DNA of 22,296 bases. Origin: JBKQVT01 sp052139835. GTDB taxonomy: Bacteria > Planctomycetota > Planctomycetia > Pirellulales > Thermoguttaceae. The stretch spans positions 1-22,296 of the forward strand of contig JBKQVT010000211.1 in the NCBI GenBank assembly GCA_052139835.1. Direction: 5' to 3'. The notes below the pieces were generated by a model. The model had not been told where the DNA came from. It saw only the letters and a list, made by a program, of their open reading frames with translations, and made no database searches. The position numbers were made by a program, and so were the translations under genes. Below, one piece after another: positions 7,898-15,915 of this stretch. Within the stretch, counting starts at the first letter, position 1. Each line of letters begins with the position of its first letter.

Positions 7898-9082
7898 ATG
7901 CGGTGCCATCCCTTCGGCCTGCGTTTCGCATGGATGATCGTCATTGCGGGTGTTTTCACTCTGCCGGGCTGCGCGAAGAAGCCCAGCGGCGGCCTTGCCG
8001 CGCCTCCCCGCGGGCAACCGCCCACCGACGAGGAAGCCCGGCAATTCGCCAAGTCCTTCGCGGCCAGCGTGAAGGCCGGCGACCTCGCCGCGGTCAACGC
8101 CGCCTTCGATTGGGATGCGATTGTGGATCGTGCGGCGGCTAATTGTGAAATCTCTGAGGCCACGCGGAAGCAATTTCTGAAGGATGTGAAGGCCGATACT
8201 GCTGGTCCTCACGGCCTCCCCAGCGAAATCATCGCCACTGTGCAGAAGGGAGGGACGTATCGACTGCTGCGCATTCACCAACAAAGTGGGCAGAAATGGG
8301 CGCTGTTTCGCCTCCTCTTCGGCGGTCAGGCAGCCAACTACCAGGACCTTGTGCTGGCGCGGCAGGCGGACGGCAAGGTTCGAGCCGTGGACGCTTACAT
8401 TTACGCCCAGGGTGAACTGACTTCCGAAACATTGCATCGCGATTTGTTGCTGGCAGGCCCGACGGGGCAGGAAGGCGACGATCTCAGAAATCTGGCGAAC
8501 GTGGAGGCGTTGGCCCGTTGCGTGCAGAACGGCGAGGCGGCAAAGGCGATGGAGGCTTATGCCCATTTGCCCGACTCGCTGAAAGTGCAAAAGAACATCC
8601 TTCTCCTACGATTGCGGGCCAGCGTGCTCCTGGGGTCGAAAGAGAAGGAGACTGCGATCCGCGACTTCCGCGCCGCGTTTCCGCACGATCCTGCGCTCGA
8701 CTTCCTTCTGATCGACGTGTATTGTCTTCATAAACAGTATGCGAAGGCACGAGCCTCGATTGATCGATTCGATCGGTTGGTAGGGGGTGACCCGTACCTG
8801 AACCTCGTCCGCGCGAGTACGTACCTGGCGGAAAACCAGTACAAGACCGCGAGGCAGTACGCAGAAAAGGCCATCGCGGCGGAGAGCGACCTTGTGTACG
8901 CCTACTTCAGCCTCATCGCGATCTCGCTGGCGGAGAAAGACTTCGACGAGACGAGCCGGTTGCTGACGGCGATCCGGGAGAAGTTTCCCGAGAAGATGCC
9001 CGACATGAGGCGGATTCCGGCCTACGCCGAATACCTGAAATCGCCGCAATACGAGGCGTGGCTAAAGACGCTGAAGAAGTGA
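7898..9082 (+). CDS. TPR-containing lipoprotein of unknown function
   Basis: The N-terminus is a lipoprotein signal: basic start, hydrophobic stretch and L-P-G-C lipobox, with the lipid-bearing Cys at residue 25. A low-complexity Pro/Gly linker follows. Residues of about 45-190 form an uncharacterised domain with D-E-E-A-R-Q-F-A-K-S-F near its start. From about residue 205 the protein is helical with TPR-like periodicity (for example A-K-A-R-A-S-I-D-R-F and T-A-R-Q-Y-A-E-K-A-I-A-A), ending in a charged tail. The ATG at 7898 has AAGGAG 5 nt upstream; a long open frame upstream overlaps the polyferredoxin gene and is not coding. Codon choice from about 8100 onwards is visibly less GC-biased than in the flanking genes, which hints at a different history or lower expression. 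It has its own promoter. No enzymatic motif was recognised. Confidence 0.8.
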   Translation: MRCHPFGLRFAWMIVIAGVFTLPGCAKKPSGGLAAPPRGQPPTDEEARQFAKSFAASVKAGDLAAVNAAFDWDAIVDRAAANCEISEATRKQFLKDVKADTAGPHGLPSEIIATVQKGGTYRLLRIHQQSGQKWALFRLLFGGQAANYQDLVLARQADGKVRAVDAYIYAQGELTSETLHRDLLLAGPTGQEGDDLRNLANVEALARCVQNGEAAKAMEAYAHLPDSLKVQKNILLLRLRASVLLGSKEKETAIRDFRAAFPHDPALDFLLIDVYCLHKQYAKARASIDRFDRLVGGDPYLNLVRASTYLAENQYKTARQYAEKAIAAESDLVYAYFSLIAISLAEKDFDETSRLLTAIREKFPEKMPDMRRIPAYAEYLKSPQYEAWLKTLKK

Positions 9083-9096
9083 TTGGGACGGCGACG

Positions 9097-9197
9097 CCCC
9101 CCACACCCGCCAGCCGCGGCCGGTGGGATGGCGCGTGAGTGGTTTTCGTCCGTGGCGATTCCTTTCCCGCCGGGCACAGCCGGCTGGGGTGGGGGGG
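9097..9197. repeat. GC-rich imperfect inverted repeat between the lipoprotein and DUF1598-like genes
   Basis: The left arm, 9097-9116 (C-run, ACAC, then CCAGCCG), pairs with the right arm, 9181-9197 (CGGCTGG, then GGTG and a G-run). That gives 7 exact pairs followed by about 9-10 more after a 2-nt bulge. The intervening ~64 nt contain GCGGCCGG and no open frame of note. It could fold in the 3' end of the lipoprotein message, but there is no U-tract, so a classical terminator is not supported. The G-run may also form other structures. Confidence 0.45.
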
Positions 9198-9230
9198 TGC
9201 GGAATACGCAAAAAAGTGGCCGCGCCGAAC

Positions 9231-9259
9231 TTGCATTTTTCGCACCCAGCGGCGATAAT
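9231..9259 (+). promoter_or_regulatory. Putative promoter of the DUF1598-like/PPIase operon
   Basis: TTGCAT at 9231-9236, a 17-nt spacer and GATAAT at 9254-9259, with GCGGC before the -10. The -35 and following bases (CTTGCATTTTTC) are the same as those at 7826-7837 upstream of the lipoprotein gene. The start codon is 60 nt downstream. Confidence 0.6.
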
Positions 9260-9318
9260 GCTTCCAAGGGCACGAGTTTCACCCATCCTATCAGCGGAAC
9301 AGTAGGGAGGGAGCAATC

Positions 9319-11013
9319 ATGTCACGCCACTTCGTGCGCGGCGGCGGGCTGCTGCTGGCAGCCGTCGGTCTTCTTGTTGCCGCCGGCGCATCGCCCGCGG
9401 CAGACCCCAGGGACGCCTTGATCCAGGCGGAGATTGCGGCGGGTGAATTTGCCCCCGCGGTGGCCTTGGCCCAGCAGGCGGCCGATCCCGGCCAACGCGA
9501 CGCCTGGCTGGCCCAGATCGCCCTGGCCCAGGCCCAGGCCGGCGCCCGCGACTCCTCGCTGCAATCGGCGGCGGCGATCGGCGACGACCGCACGCGGGCT
9601 GAAGCGCTCCGCAACGTCGCGGCCGTCCCCGTGGGCGGACAAGGCGGCGGCAATGAGCCCGATTGGGATTCGCTCATGGAGCTGATCACCTCGACGGTGT
9701 CGCCGCAGACGTGGGACGCCGTCGGCGGCCAAGGCACGATGTCCAAGTTTCCCACCGGCGTTTACGTCGACGCCCGCGGCATGCTCAAGCCGCTGCTGAA
9801 AGAGGAGTCGGCGGGCAAACTGGCCGCCTTGCGCGCGGCCAGCGGCCCGCGCCGGGGCGGAGAAGACGCCCGTCGCAGCTCGCCGCTGCGGATGGTCTCG
9901 CTCACGCGGCTGGAAAAGCAGATCCAGTTGCTCCAGGCCGCCGGCCGGCAACCCAGCGAGGAAATGCAGGTCCTGGCCGGCTTGCAGAGAGTCCAGTACG
10001 TCTTCGTCTATCCGGAATCGGGCGACCTCGTGCTGGCCGGACCGGCCGGCGACTGGACGCCCGGTGACGAGAACAGCATCGTCAGCACCGACACCGGCGC
10101 CCCGGTGGTGCGGCTGGACGACCTGGTGGTCATTCTCCGCTTGATGATGAGCGACCGCCCGGCCGAGTTCGGCTGCATGATCACCCCGCGGCGGGAAGGG
10201 CTCGCCCGCATCCAGGCCTTTATCCGCGAGCACAAGCATGCCCGGCTCGATCAACTCCGCGACCAACTCGGTTCGCAGGACATCGAGGTCTACGGTTTGG
10301 ACCCCCGCACGCGGGCCGCGCGGGTGATGGTCGAGGCCGATTACCGCATGAAACTGGTGGGAATGGGCCTGGAAAAGGGCGTGCCCGGGGTGCAAAGCTA
10401 CCTGGCCTCGATCAGCTTGGCCCCCGGCGAGCCGGGCCCGCCGATGGGCGTGCTGCGCTGGTGGTTCACACTCAACTATGATGCCGTCAGCGCATCGGCT
10501 GATCGCCGGGCCTTCGCGCTGCGCGGCCAGGGAGTGAAGGTCGAGAGCGAGAACGAGCACCTCACCGCCCAAGGCCAGCGCGTCCACACCGGCCAGTCCG
10601 AGGAGCTGACGCGGAAGTTCGCCCGCGATTTCACCGCCCATTTCGACGCGCTGTGCCGGAAATACCCCATCTATGCCGAGTTGCGCAACCTCTTCGACCT
10701 GGGGCTGGTCTGCGCGCTGGTGCACGAAGAGGGCCTGGCGGATCGGGTCGGCTGGCACCTGACTTGCTTCGGCAATCCGCAGGCCTTCGCCGTCGAATTG
10801 GGCGAAGCCCCCAAAGAGGTTCAGACCGTGGTGAGCTCGCGGGCGGTCAATCGCAGCGTGACCCTGATCGGCGTCAGCGGCGGCGTCCGGGTGCAGCCGG
10901 CCTCGCTGGTGCGCCGCGAGGCCATCGAAATCCCCCGCGACGGCGCGCTCGATAGCCGGCGGTCCGCCGCCGCGACGAAAAAGCCCGCTGGCGACAACTG
11001 GTGGTGGGACTGA
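9319..11013 (+). CDS. Exported protein, DUF1598-like
   Basis: A Sec signal peptide (R-H-F-V-R then a Leu/Ala/Val-rich core, likely cut after A-S-P-A-A near residue 28) is followed by an Ala/Gln-rich helical region to about residue 95. The main body, about 105-535, matches what I recall of DUF1598, a family known mainly from planctomycetes: T-G-V-Y-V-D-A-R-G near 145, V-Q-Y-V-F-V-Y-P-E-S-G-D-L-V-L-A-G-P near 225, V-R-L-D-D-L near 270, and R-W-W-F-T-L-N-Y near 382. The tail is polar and ends W-W-W-D. The function of the family is unknown. The start has GGGAGGGAG 5 nt upstream. Its stop overlaps by one base (TGATG) the start of an exported PPIase, which might assist its folding; that link is inferred from coupling alone. 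The family name is from memory and not searched. Confidence 0.7.
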   Translation: MSRHFVRGGGLLLAAVGLLVAAGASPAADPRDALIQAEIAAGEFAPAVALAQQAADPGQRDAWLAQIALAQAQAGARDSSLQSAAAIGDDRTRAEALRNVAAVPVGGQGGGNEPDWDSLMELITSTVSPQTWDAVGGQGTMSKFPTGVYVDARGMLKPLLKEESAGKLAALRAASGPRRGGEDARRSSPLRMVSLTRLEKQIQLLQAAGRQPSEEMQVLAGLQRVQYVFVYPESGDLVLAGPAGDWTPGDENSIVSTDTGAPVVRLDDLVVILRLMMSDRPAEFGCMITPRREGLARIQAFIREHKHARLDQLRDQLGSQDIEVYGLDPRTRAARVMVEADYRMKLVGMGLEKGVPGVQSYLASISLAPGEPGPPMGVLRWWFTLNYDAVSASADRRAFALRGQGVKVESENEHLTAQGQRVHTGQSEELTRKFARDFTAHFDALCRKYPIYAELRNLFDLGLVCALVHEEGLADRVGWHLTCFGNPQAFAVELGEAPKEVQTVVSSRAVNRSVTLIGVSGGVRVQPASLVRREAIEIPRDGALDSRRSAAATKKPAGDNWWWD

Positions 11014-11996
11014 TGAACCGTCAAGCGGCAGGCCGGGCCGCACTCCTGGCGGCCCTGGGACTGGTTTCGCTGGCAAGCGGGGCGCCGCCGGAGGCCCGGC
11101 CGGACGACGCCGTCGTCGCCACCGTCGGCCAAGAGCGGATTCTTGCCGGCGAGGTCCGCCGCTTGCTGGCCAAGGCGACCGGCGGCAAGCCGGCCAGCGC
11201 GGCGGCCGAGCCCTTTCTCCGCGCCCAGGTGCTAGAGGAGCTGATCGGCCGCCGGCTGGTGCTGGCCTACGCGCGGCGGCGCGGCGAGGCGGCCACTGCG
11301 GCCGAGATCGACGCCGCCTTGGCCGATCTGAAGGCCGCGCTCCAGTCGCAGCACCGCGACCTGGAGGATTTCCTCAAGAGCCAGTCGATCGGCCCCGACG
11401 ACCTCCGCCGCCAACTTGCCTGGAACGTGGTCTGGCAGCGGTATCTGGCCCGCTACGTCACGCCGGCGCGGAGCGCGGCCTATTTCCGGGACCATCGCCG
11501 CGAGTTGGACGGCAGCCGGGTTTCGGTGAGCCAGATCCTGCTGCGGCCGGCGGCCGGCGCGGACCAACAGCCCCTCGACGCCCTGGTGCAGCGGGCCGAG
11601 GACATCCGCCGCGAGATTCTGGCCGGGAAGATTTCCTTCGCCGCGGCGGCGCAACAATACTCGGCCGCGCCCAGCGCCAAGCAGGGCGGCCGGGTGGGAG
11701 AAATCGCCCGCCATGGAGCGATGGGCGAGGGCTTCTCGCGGGCCGCCTTCGCCCTGGAAGTCGGCGCGGTGAGCCCGCCGGTCCGCACCCCCTTCGGCGT
11801 CCACCTCATTCGTTGCGACGCCGTCCAACCCGGCGCCAAGCAGTTGGCCGACTGCCGCAAGGAGGTGGAGGACGCCCTGGCCCGCGAGTTGCTCGATAAG
11901 CTTTCGGCCCTGGAGCGGCGCTCGACGAAGGTCGAGTATCGCGCCGGCGTCCCGCATTTTCAGCCGGGGACGCACGAGCTGATCCAGGCGAAATGA
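11013..11996 (+). CDS. Exported peptidyl-prolyl isomerase, SurA/PpiC (parvulin) type
   Basis: It should catalyse cis-trans isomerisation at Xaa-Pro bonds in proteins outside the cytoplasm. A short signal peptide (M-N-R-Q-A-A-G-R then Ala/Leu-rich to about residue 23) precedes a SurA_N-like helical domain (about 30-165) with V-A-T-V-G-Q-E-R-I-L near its start. The rotamase domain (about 165-275) shows V-S-V-S-Q-I-L-L, F-A-A-A-A-Q-Q-Y-S, G-G-R-V-G, and then V-S-P-P-V-R-T-P-F-G-V-H-L-I, the usual parvulin ending. At 327 aa with one rotamase domain it is shorter than E. coli SurA, which has two. The ATG at 11013 is preferred over a GTG at 11001 because it gives the better signal peptide and overlaps the upstream stop by one base, a coupling arrangement. 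Client proteins are unknown; the DUF1598-like partner is the obvious candidate. Confidence 0.85.
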   Translation: MNRQAAGRAALLAALGLVSLASGAPPEARPDDAVVATVGQERILAGEVRRLLAKATGGKPASAAAEPFLRAQVLEELIGRRLVLAYARRRGEAATAAEIDAALADLKAALQSQHRDLEDFLKSQSIGPDDLRRQLAWNVVWQRYLARYVTPARSAAYFRDHRRELDGSRVSVSQILLRPAAGADQQPLDALVQRAEDIRREILAGKISFAAAAQQYSAAPSAKQGGRVGEIARHGAMGEGFSRAAFALEVGAVSPPVRTPFGVHLIRCDAVQPGAKQLADCRKEVEDALARELLDKLSALERRSTKVEYRAGVPHFQPGTHELIQAK

Positions 11997-12044
11997 CGGG
12001 CCGCGACGGTCGCTGGCATTTTATCCCTCCGATTCTTGGGGAAG

Positions 12045-12073
12045 TTGCAAAGTCGGGACGGGGATGGGATAAT
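12045..12073 (+). promoter_or_regulatory. Putative promoter of the serine hydrolase gene
   Basis: TTGCAA at 12045-12050, a 17-nt spacer and GATAAT at 12068-12073. The start codon lies 55 nt downstream, after GAGGA at 12116-12120. Confidence 0.55.
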
Positions 12074-12128
12074 CGAGAAGTCGTCTTTCCCGCCTGCTTC
12101 TTCCCACCCTGAACCGAGGACCCGCCCC

Positions 12129-13298
12129 ATGAGTACGAGAGCCTCCCGCCGTCTGCTCGCCTTGCCGGTGGTGCTTGCCGCCGGAATCTTCGCCCCCGTT
12201 GTTTCTCTGGGACAGGAAAGGCCCGCCGCCCCCGGCGGTCGCCTGGCGGCCGCGCTGCAGCCCTTCGTGGACAAGCACCAGTTGGCCGGCGCGGTCGTGC
12301 TGGTCGCCGACAAGGACAAGGTGCTCGACACCGAGGCGGTCGGCTACGCCGACGTCGCCGCGAAGAAGCCGATGCAGACCGACTGCCTCTTCTGGATCGC
12401 CTCGCAATCCAAGCCCATCACGGCCGCCGCGCTGATGATGTTGGTCGACGAGGGCAAGGTGAAGCTGGACGACCCGGTCGAGAAGTATCTGCCGGAGTTC
12501 CACGGTCAGTGGCTCATCGGCGACCGCGGCAGCGACCACATGTTGCTGAAGAGACCGAAGCATCCGATCACGGTCCGCAACATCCTCAGCCACACCAGCG
12601 GGCTGCCGTTCGCCTCGCCCATCGAGACGCCCAGGCTGGACCTGTTGCCGCTGGAGTATCGCGTGCGGAGCTACGCCATGCTGCCGCTGATGTTCGAGCC
12701 GGACACCAGGAACGCCTACGCCAACTCGGGCCTCAACACGGCCGGCCGGATCATCGAAGTCGTCAGTGGCATGCCCTACGAGAAGTTTCTCGACAAGCGG
12801 CTCTTTGAGCCGTTGGGCATGAAGGACACCACCTTCTGGCCATCGGCAGAGCGGCTGCGGCGGCTGGCCAAGGCCCACCGGCCCGGCAAGAATGGCCTCG
12901 AAGTGTGCCAAATCGACCAGCTCACCTATCCCTTGGACGATCCCAAGCGGCAGCCGATGCCGGCCGGCGGCCTGTTCTCGACGGCCGCCGACGTCTCGCT
13001 CTTCTACCGCATGTTGGCCAATGGCGGCGCATTGGCCGGCAAGCGATTCCTCTCCGAGCAGGCCGTCCGTGACATGACCACGCCGCAGCCGGGCAATCCG
13101 GGCTACGGCCTGGCCCTCAGCGTCAGCCCCGAGCAATTCGGCCACGGCGGCGCCTATGGCACCGACTCCTGCTACGACAAGAAACACGGCCTGATCATGA
13201 TCTTCCTGGGGCAGCACGCCGCCTGGCCCAAAGGCGGCGAGCGGGCCCTCGGCGCCTTCCACAAGGCCGCCGTCGACGCATTCGCGTCCAAGGATTAG
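12129..13298 (+). CDS. Exported serine hydrolase, class C beta-lactamase/penicillin-binding family
   Basis: Members of this fold act on beta-lactams, D-Ala peptides or simple esters and amides through an acyl-serine. A signal peptide (S-T-R-A-S-R-R-L-L-A-L-P..., cut near residue 33) is followed by the full catalytic set: S92-Q-S-K95 (S-x-x-K nucleophile and base), Y197-A-N199 (Y-x-N) and H339-G-G (in place of K-T-G). The flanking W-I-A-S, L-V-D-E-G-K-V-K-L-D-D-P-V and H-T-S-G-L-P-F are typical. At 389 aa the length is normal. The start is set by GAGGA 8 nt upstream and the signal peptide; an earlier in-frame ATG at 12036 lies inside the promoter and is rejected. True antibiotic resistance should not be assumed, because most such secreted planctomycete proteins are probably esterases or peptidases. 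Transcribed alone. Confidence 0.88.
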   Translation: MSTRASRRLLALPVVLAAGIFAPVVSLGQERPAAPGGRLAAALQPFVDKHQLAGAVVLVADKDKVLDTEAVGYADVAAKKPMQTDCLFWIASQSKPITAAALMMLVDEGKVKLDDPVEKYLPEFHGQWLIGDRGSDHMLLKRPKHPITVRNILSHTSGLPFASPIETPRLDLLPLEYRVRSYAMLPLMFEPDTRNAYANSGLNTAGRIIEVVSGMPYEKFLDKRLFEPLGMKDTTFWPSAERLRRLAKAHRPGKNGLEVCQIDQLTYPLDDPKRQPMPAGGLFSTAADVSLFYRMLANGGALAGKRFLSEQAVRDMTTPQPGNPGYGLALSVSPEQFGHGGAYGTDSCYDKKHGLIMIFLGQHAAWPKGGERALGAFHKAAVDAFASKD

Positions 13299-13305
13299 AG
13301 GAAAA

Positions 13306-13380
13306 GGCGGAAGGGGGAAGGCATCGCAGGCGTGTCGCACACGTTGCTATGCTTCATTCCCGATCCTTCCCCCTTCCGCC
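13306..13380. repeat. Perfect 16-bp inverted repeat in the serine hydrolase-helicase gap
   Basis: GGCGGAAGGGGGAAGG at 13306-13321 is exactly complementary to 13365-13380, leaving a 43-nt loop. The left arm starts 8 nt after the hydrolase stop codon. In RNA it would form a strong hairpin, but no U-tract follows, so any role in termination is uncertain. Confidence 0.75.
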
Positions 13381-13432
13381 CTCCGCCTTTGTCCCCCCTC
13401 CCCCTTCCGCCCTCCGCCCTCCGCCTTTATCC
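13365..13432 (-). repeat. Tandem copies of the GGCGGAAGGGGG-type repeat before the helicase
   Basis: Two adjoining copies of a C-rich unit (CCCTTCCGCCCTCCGCC followed by TTT) occupy 13365-13390 and 13397-13432. The stretch 13365-13388 is the exact reverse complement of 15771-15794 behind the helicase. The second copy has one extra CTCCGCC and ends in TTTAT, matching the AT-AAA at 15766-15771. Confidence 0.75.
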
Positions 13433-13439
13433 TTACTCC

Positions 13440-15770
13440 ATGCCCCTCTCGCGCGATGAACTGGCCTCGCGGTACTTCGATCAGCTCCCCTATAAACCCT
13501 ACCCGATCCAGGAAGAGGCCCTCCTGGCCTGGTTCTCGGCCCCGCAGGGCGTGCTGGTCTGCACGCCCACGGGGACGGGCAAGACGCTGATCGCCGAGGC
13601 CGCGCTGTTCGAGGCCCTGCACACCGGCGCCACCGCCTACTACACCACGCCGCTGATCGCCCTGACGGAGCAGAAGTTCCGCGAGATGCAGTCGGCCGCG
13701 GCCCGCTGGGGTTTCCATCCCGACGACGTCGGCCTGGTGACCGGCAATCGCCGCGAGAACCCCGACGCCCGCGTCCTGGTCGTGGTGGCCGAAATCCTCC
13801 TCAACCGCCTGCTGCACCGCGAGGCCTTCGACTTCAGCCAGGTCAGCGCCGTGGTGATGGACGAGTTCCACAGCTTCACCGATCCCGAGCGCGGCGTGGT
13901 CTGGGAACTCTCGCTGGGCCTGCTGCCGCCGCAAGTCCGCACCCTCCTGCTCTCGGCCACCGTGGGCAACGCCATGGAATTCATCCATTGGCTCCGCCAC
14001 AGCCACCAGCGCGAGCTCGAACTGGTCAAGGGCCAGGAGCGCAAGGTGCCGCTGAGTTTCCACTGGGTGGGCGACATGCTGCTGAGCGAGCACCTCGAAG
14101 AGATGGCCGCCGGCAACGACGAGGCGCGGCGGACGCCGGCCTTGGTCTTCTGCTTCAACCGCGAGGAGTGCTGGTCGCTGGCCGAACAGATCAAGGGCAA
14201 GAAGGTCCTCAGCGAGGGCCAGCAAGCCCGGCTCGTCGAAGAGCTCGCCCGTTACGACTGGAGCCAGGGGGCGGGGCCGAAATTGCGGCAGGTCCTCCTG
14301 CGCGGCGTGGGGGTCCATCACGCCGGCCTGTTGCCCAAGTACCGGCGGATCGTCGAGGAACTCTTCCAGCATAAACTCCTCTCCATCGCCATGTGCACCG
14401 AGACGCTTTCGGCGGGCATCAACCTGCCGGCCCGCAGCGTGGTGCTGCCCAGCATCATCAAGGGACCGCCGGAGAAGAAAAAGTTGTTGGAGCCCAGCGC
14501 CGCGCACCAGATCTTCGGCCGCGCCGGGCGCCCGCAGTTCGACAAGCAGGGCTACGTCTACGTCCTGGCCCACGAGGACGACGTGCGGATCGCCCGCTGG
14601 CGCGAGCGCTTCGACCAGATTCCCGCCGACACCAAGGATCCGGGCCTGCTGAAGGCGAAGAAGAACCTGGAGCGGAAGCGGCCCAAACGCCGCGACTCGG
14701 AACAGTATTGGAACGAGGCCCAGTTCCAGAAGCTGGTCGCCGCCCCGGCCGGCAAGCTCTCCAGCCGCGGGCCGCTGCCCTGGCGGCTGCTGGCCTACAT
14801 GCTCGACGCCTCGCCCGAGATCGACCTGATCCGCCGCCTGGTGGGCAAGCGGCTGATGGACTCGCGGCAACTGGAGCTTGGCCAGCGGGAGCTGGACCGC
14901 ATGTTGTTGACGCTTCATCGGGCGGGCTACGTGCGGCTGGAGCCCGAGCCGCCGGAGAAGGACGAGCCGCCGCCAGCGCCGCCGGAGGCGCCGAAGAAGG
15001 CGGCCCTGGTGATCGCGTGGCAAACGACCGCCGCAGCCGAGCCGGTCCCGCCGCCGGTCCCAGCCTACCGGCCGGTGGCCGCCCATCCGACGCCCGCGCT
15101 GGCCAAGTTGACCGTGCTGCGGAGCGTCAATCCGCTTTACGGGGTCTTTCTCGTCGAGCAATTGGGCATCGCCGATCGCGCCGAGCGGATCCAGGCCCTG
15201 GAAAGCGTGCTGGAGCTGCCGCACTCGGTGGGGCATTTCGTCCGCGTGCCGAGGCAGGACCAATTGCCCCCCGGCCCGCTGGCCACCACGCGGCTGGACG
15301 CCCAACTCTTGCAGCTCGGCCTGGCCACCGCGGAAGAACTGGTCATGCAGCCCAAGGAGGAAACGGACCGCCCCCGGCACACCTACGACGAGGATCGCGT
15401 CTGGGTGCTGGCGTTGGCCGACAAGCTGCGGCGGCTCTTCGACTACCAGGTGGGTGGCGTCGGCCTGCTGCGGACGGCGCCGGTCTGGGCGGCCGGCGAG
15501 CTCTTGGAGTTCGGCGGCGATTTCAACAAGTACGTGACCGGCAAAGACCTGCAAAAACAGGAGGGGGTGATCTTCCGCCACCTGTTGCGGCTGATCCTTT
15601 TGGCCGGCGAGTTGAAGGAGCTTTGTCCCCCGGACACGGAGCCCGCCCTCTGGCAGGCCGACCTCGAAGACATCGCCGCGCGGCTTACGGAAAGCTGCCG
15701 CCGCGTGGACCCGACCAGCACCGACAAGGCGCTAGAACAGGTGGAGGAGGCGGCGGCGGAGGGGGAATAA
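13440..15770 (+). CDS. Ski2-like superfamily 2 (DEAD/DEAH-type) helicase
   Basis: An ATP-dependent nucleic-acid helicase. Motif I is P-T-G-T-G-K48-T, motif II D141-E-F-H144, motif III L-L-L-S-A-T near 165, the motif IV-V region T-E-T-L-S-A-G-I-N-L-P-A near 320, and motif VI Q-I-F-G-R-A-G-R-P-Q near 358. The D-E-F-H box and motif VI resemble the Ski2/Mtr4/Hel308 group more than RNA DEAD-box proteins. A Pro/Glu/Ala-rich linker (about 500-555) separates the motor from a C-terminal domain of about 220 aa that I cannot place. The frame stays open to 13332, but that extension only translates the C-rich repeat into a Pro/Leu run, so the ATG at 13440 (M-P-L-S-R-D-E-L) is preferred. No ribosome binding site precedes it. 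DNA versus RNA as substrate cannot be decided here. The gene is bracketed by inverted copies of one repeat. Confidence 0.88.
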   Translation: MPLSRDELASRYFDQLPYKPYPIQEEALLAWFSAPQGVLVCTPTGTGKTLIAEAALFEALHTGATAYYTTPLIALTEQKFREMQSAAARWGFHPDDVGLVTGNRRENPDARVLVVVAEILLNRLLHREAFDFSQVSAVVMDEFHSFTDPERGVVWELSLGLLPPQVRTLLLSATVGNAMEFIHWLRHSHQRELELVKGQERKVPLSFHWVGDMLLSEHLEEMAAGNDEARRTPALVFCFNREECWSLAEQIKGKKVLSEGQQARLVEELARYDWSQGAGPKLRQVLLRGVGVHHAGLLPKYRRIVEELFQHKLLSIAMCTETLSAGINLPARSVVLPSIIKGPPEKKKLLEPSAAHQIFGRAGRPQFDKQGYVYVLAHEDDVRIARWRERFDQIPADTKDPGLLKAKKNLERKRPKRRDSEQYWNEAQFQKLVAAPAGKLSSRGPLPWRLLAYMLDASPEIDLIRRLVGKRLMDSRQLELGQRELDRMLLTLHRAGYVRLEPEPPEKDEPPPAPPEAPKKAALVIAWQTTAAAEPVPPPVPAYRPVAAHPTPALAKLTVLRSVNPLYGVFLVEQLGIADRAERIQALESVLELPHSVGHFVRVPRQDQLPPGPLATTRLDAQLLQLGLATAEELVMQPKEETDRPRHTYDEDRVWVLALADKLRRLFDYQVGGVGLLRTAPVWAAGELLEFGGDFNKYVTGKDLQKQEGVIFRHLLRLILLAGELKELCPPDTEPALWQADLEDIAARLTESCRRVDPTSTDKALEQVEEAAAEGE

Positions 15771-15794
15771 AGGCGGAGGGCGGAAGGGGGAAGG
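15771..15794 (+). repeat. Downstream copy of the helicase-flanking repeat
   Basis: It starts on the base after the helicase stop codon and reads AGGCGGAGGGC then GGAAGGGGGAAGG. All 24 bases are the exact reverse complement of 13365-13388. Confidence 0.8.
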
Positions 15795-15814
15795 ACAAGC
15801 GACGGAAAGGCGAG

Positions 15815-15835
15815 CCGCGGGGTTTATCCCCGCGG
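15815..15835. repeat. Perfect hairpin, 8-bp CCGCGGGG stem with TTTAT loop
   Basis: CCGCGGGG (15815-15822), TTTAT, then CCCCGCGG (15828-15835). It lies 45 nt past the helicase stop. A second short palindrome, CCTCGTC-G-GACGAGG, follows at 15883-15897. Either could cap the helicase message at its 3' end. Neither has a U-tract, so they may equally be dispersed repeats. Confidence 0.5.
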
Positions 15836-15915
15836 TTGCCCGGCGGCGGAAAGGGCCCGCGGTGGCGGCGGCGTGATCCCCGCCTCGTCGGACGAGGACC
15901 GGAGGGAGGACAACC

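Noticed and set aside
12129..13298. Antibiotic-resistance beta-lactamase
   Set aside because: The fold and catalytic motifs are shared with many secreted esterases and peptidases, and nothing here indicates beta-lactam specificity.
13306..13432. CRISPR-like repeat cluster
   Set aside because: Copies are adjacent or inverted without regular unique spacers and there are no cas genes.
13332..13439. Longer N-terminus for the helicase
   Set aside because: It only translates the C-rich repeat into a Pro/Leu/Ser run; homologous-looking sequence begins at 13440.
13347..15581. A 744-codon open frame on the - strand opposite the helicase
   Set aside because: Antisense shadow; all helicase motifs are on the + strand and the - strand product has no recognisable motif.
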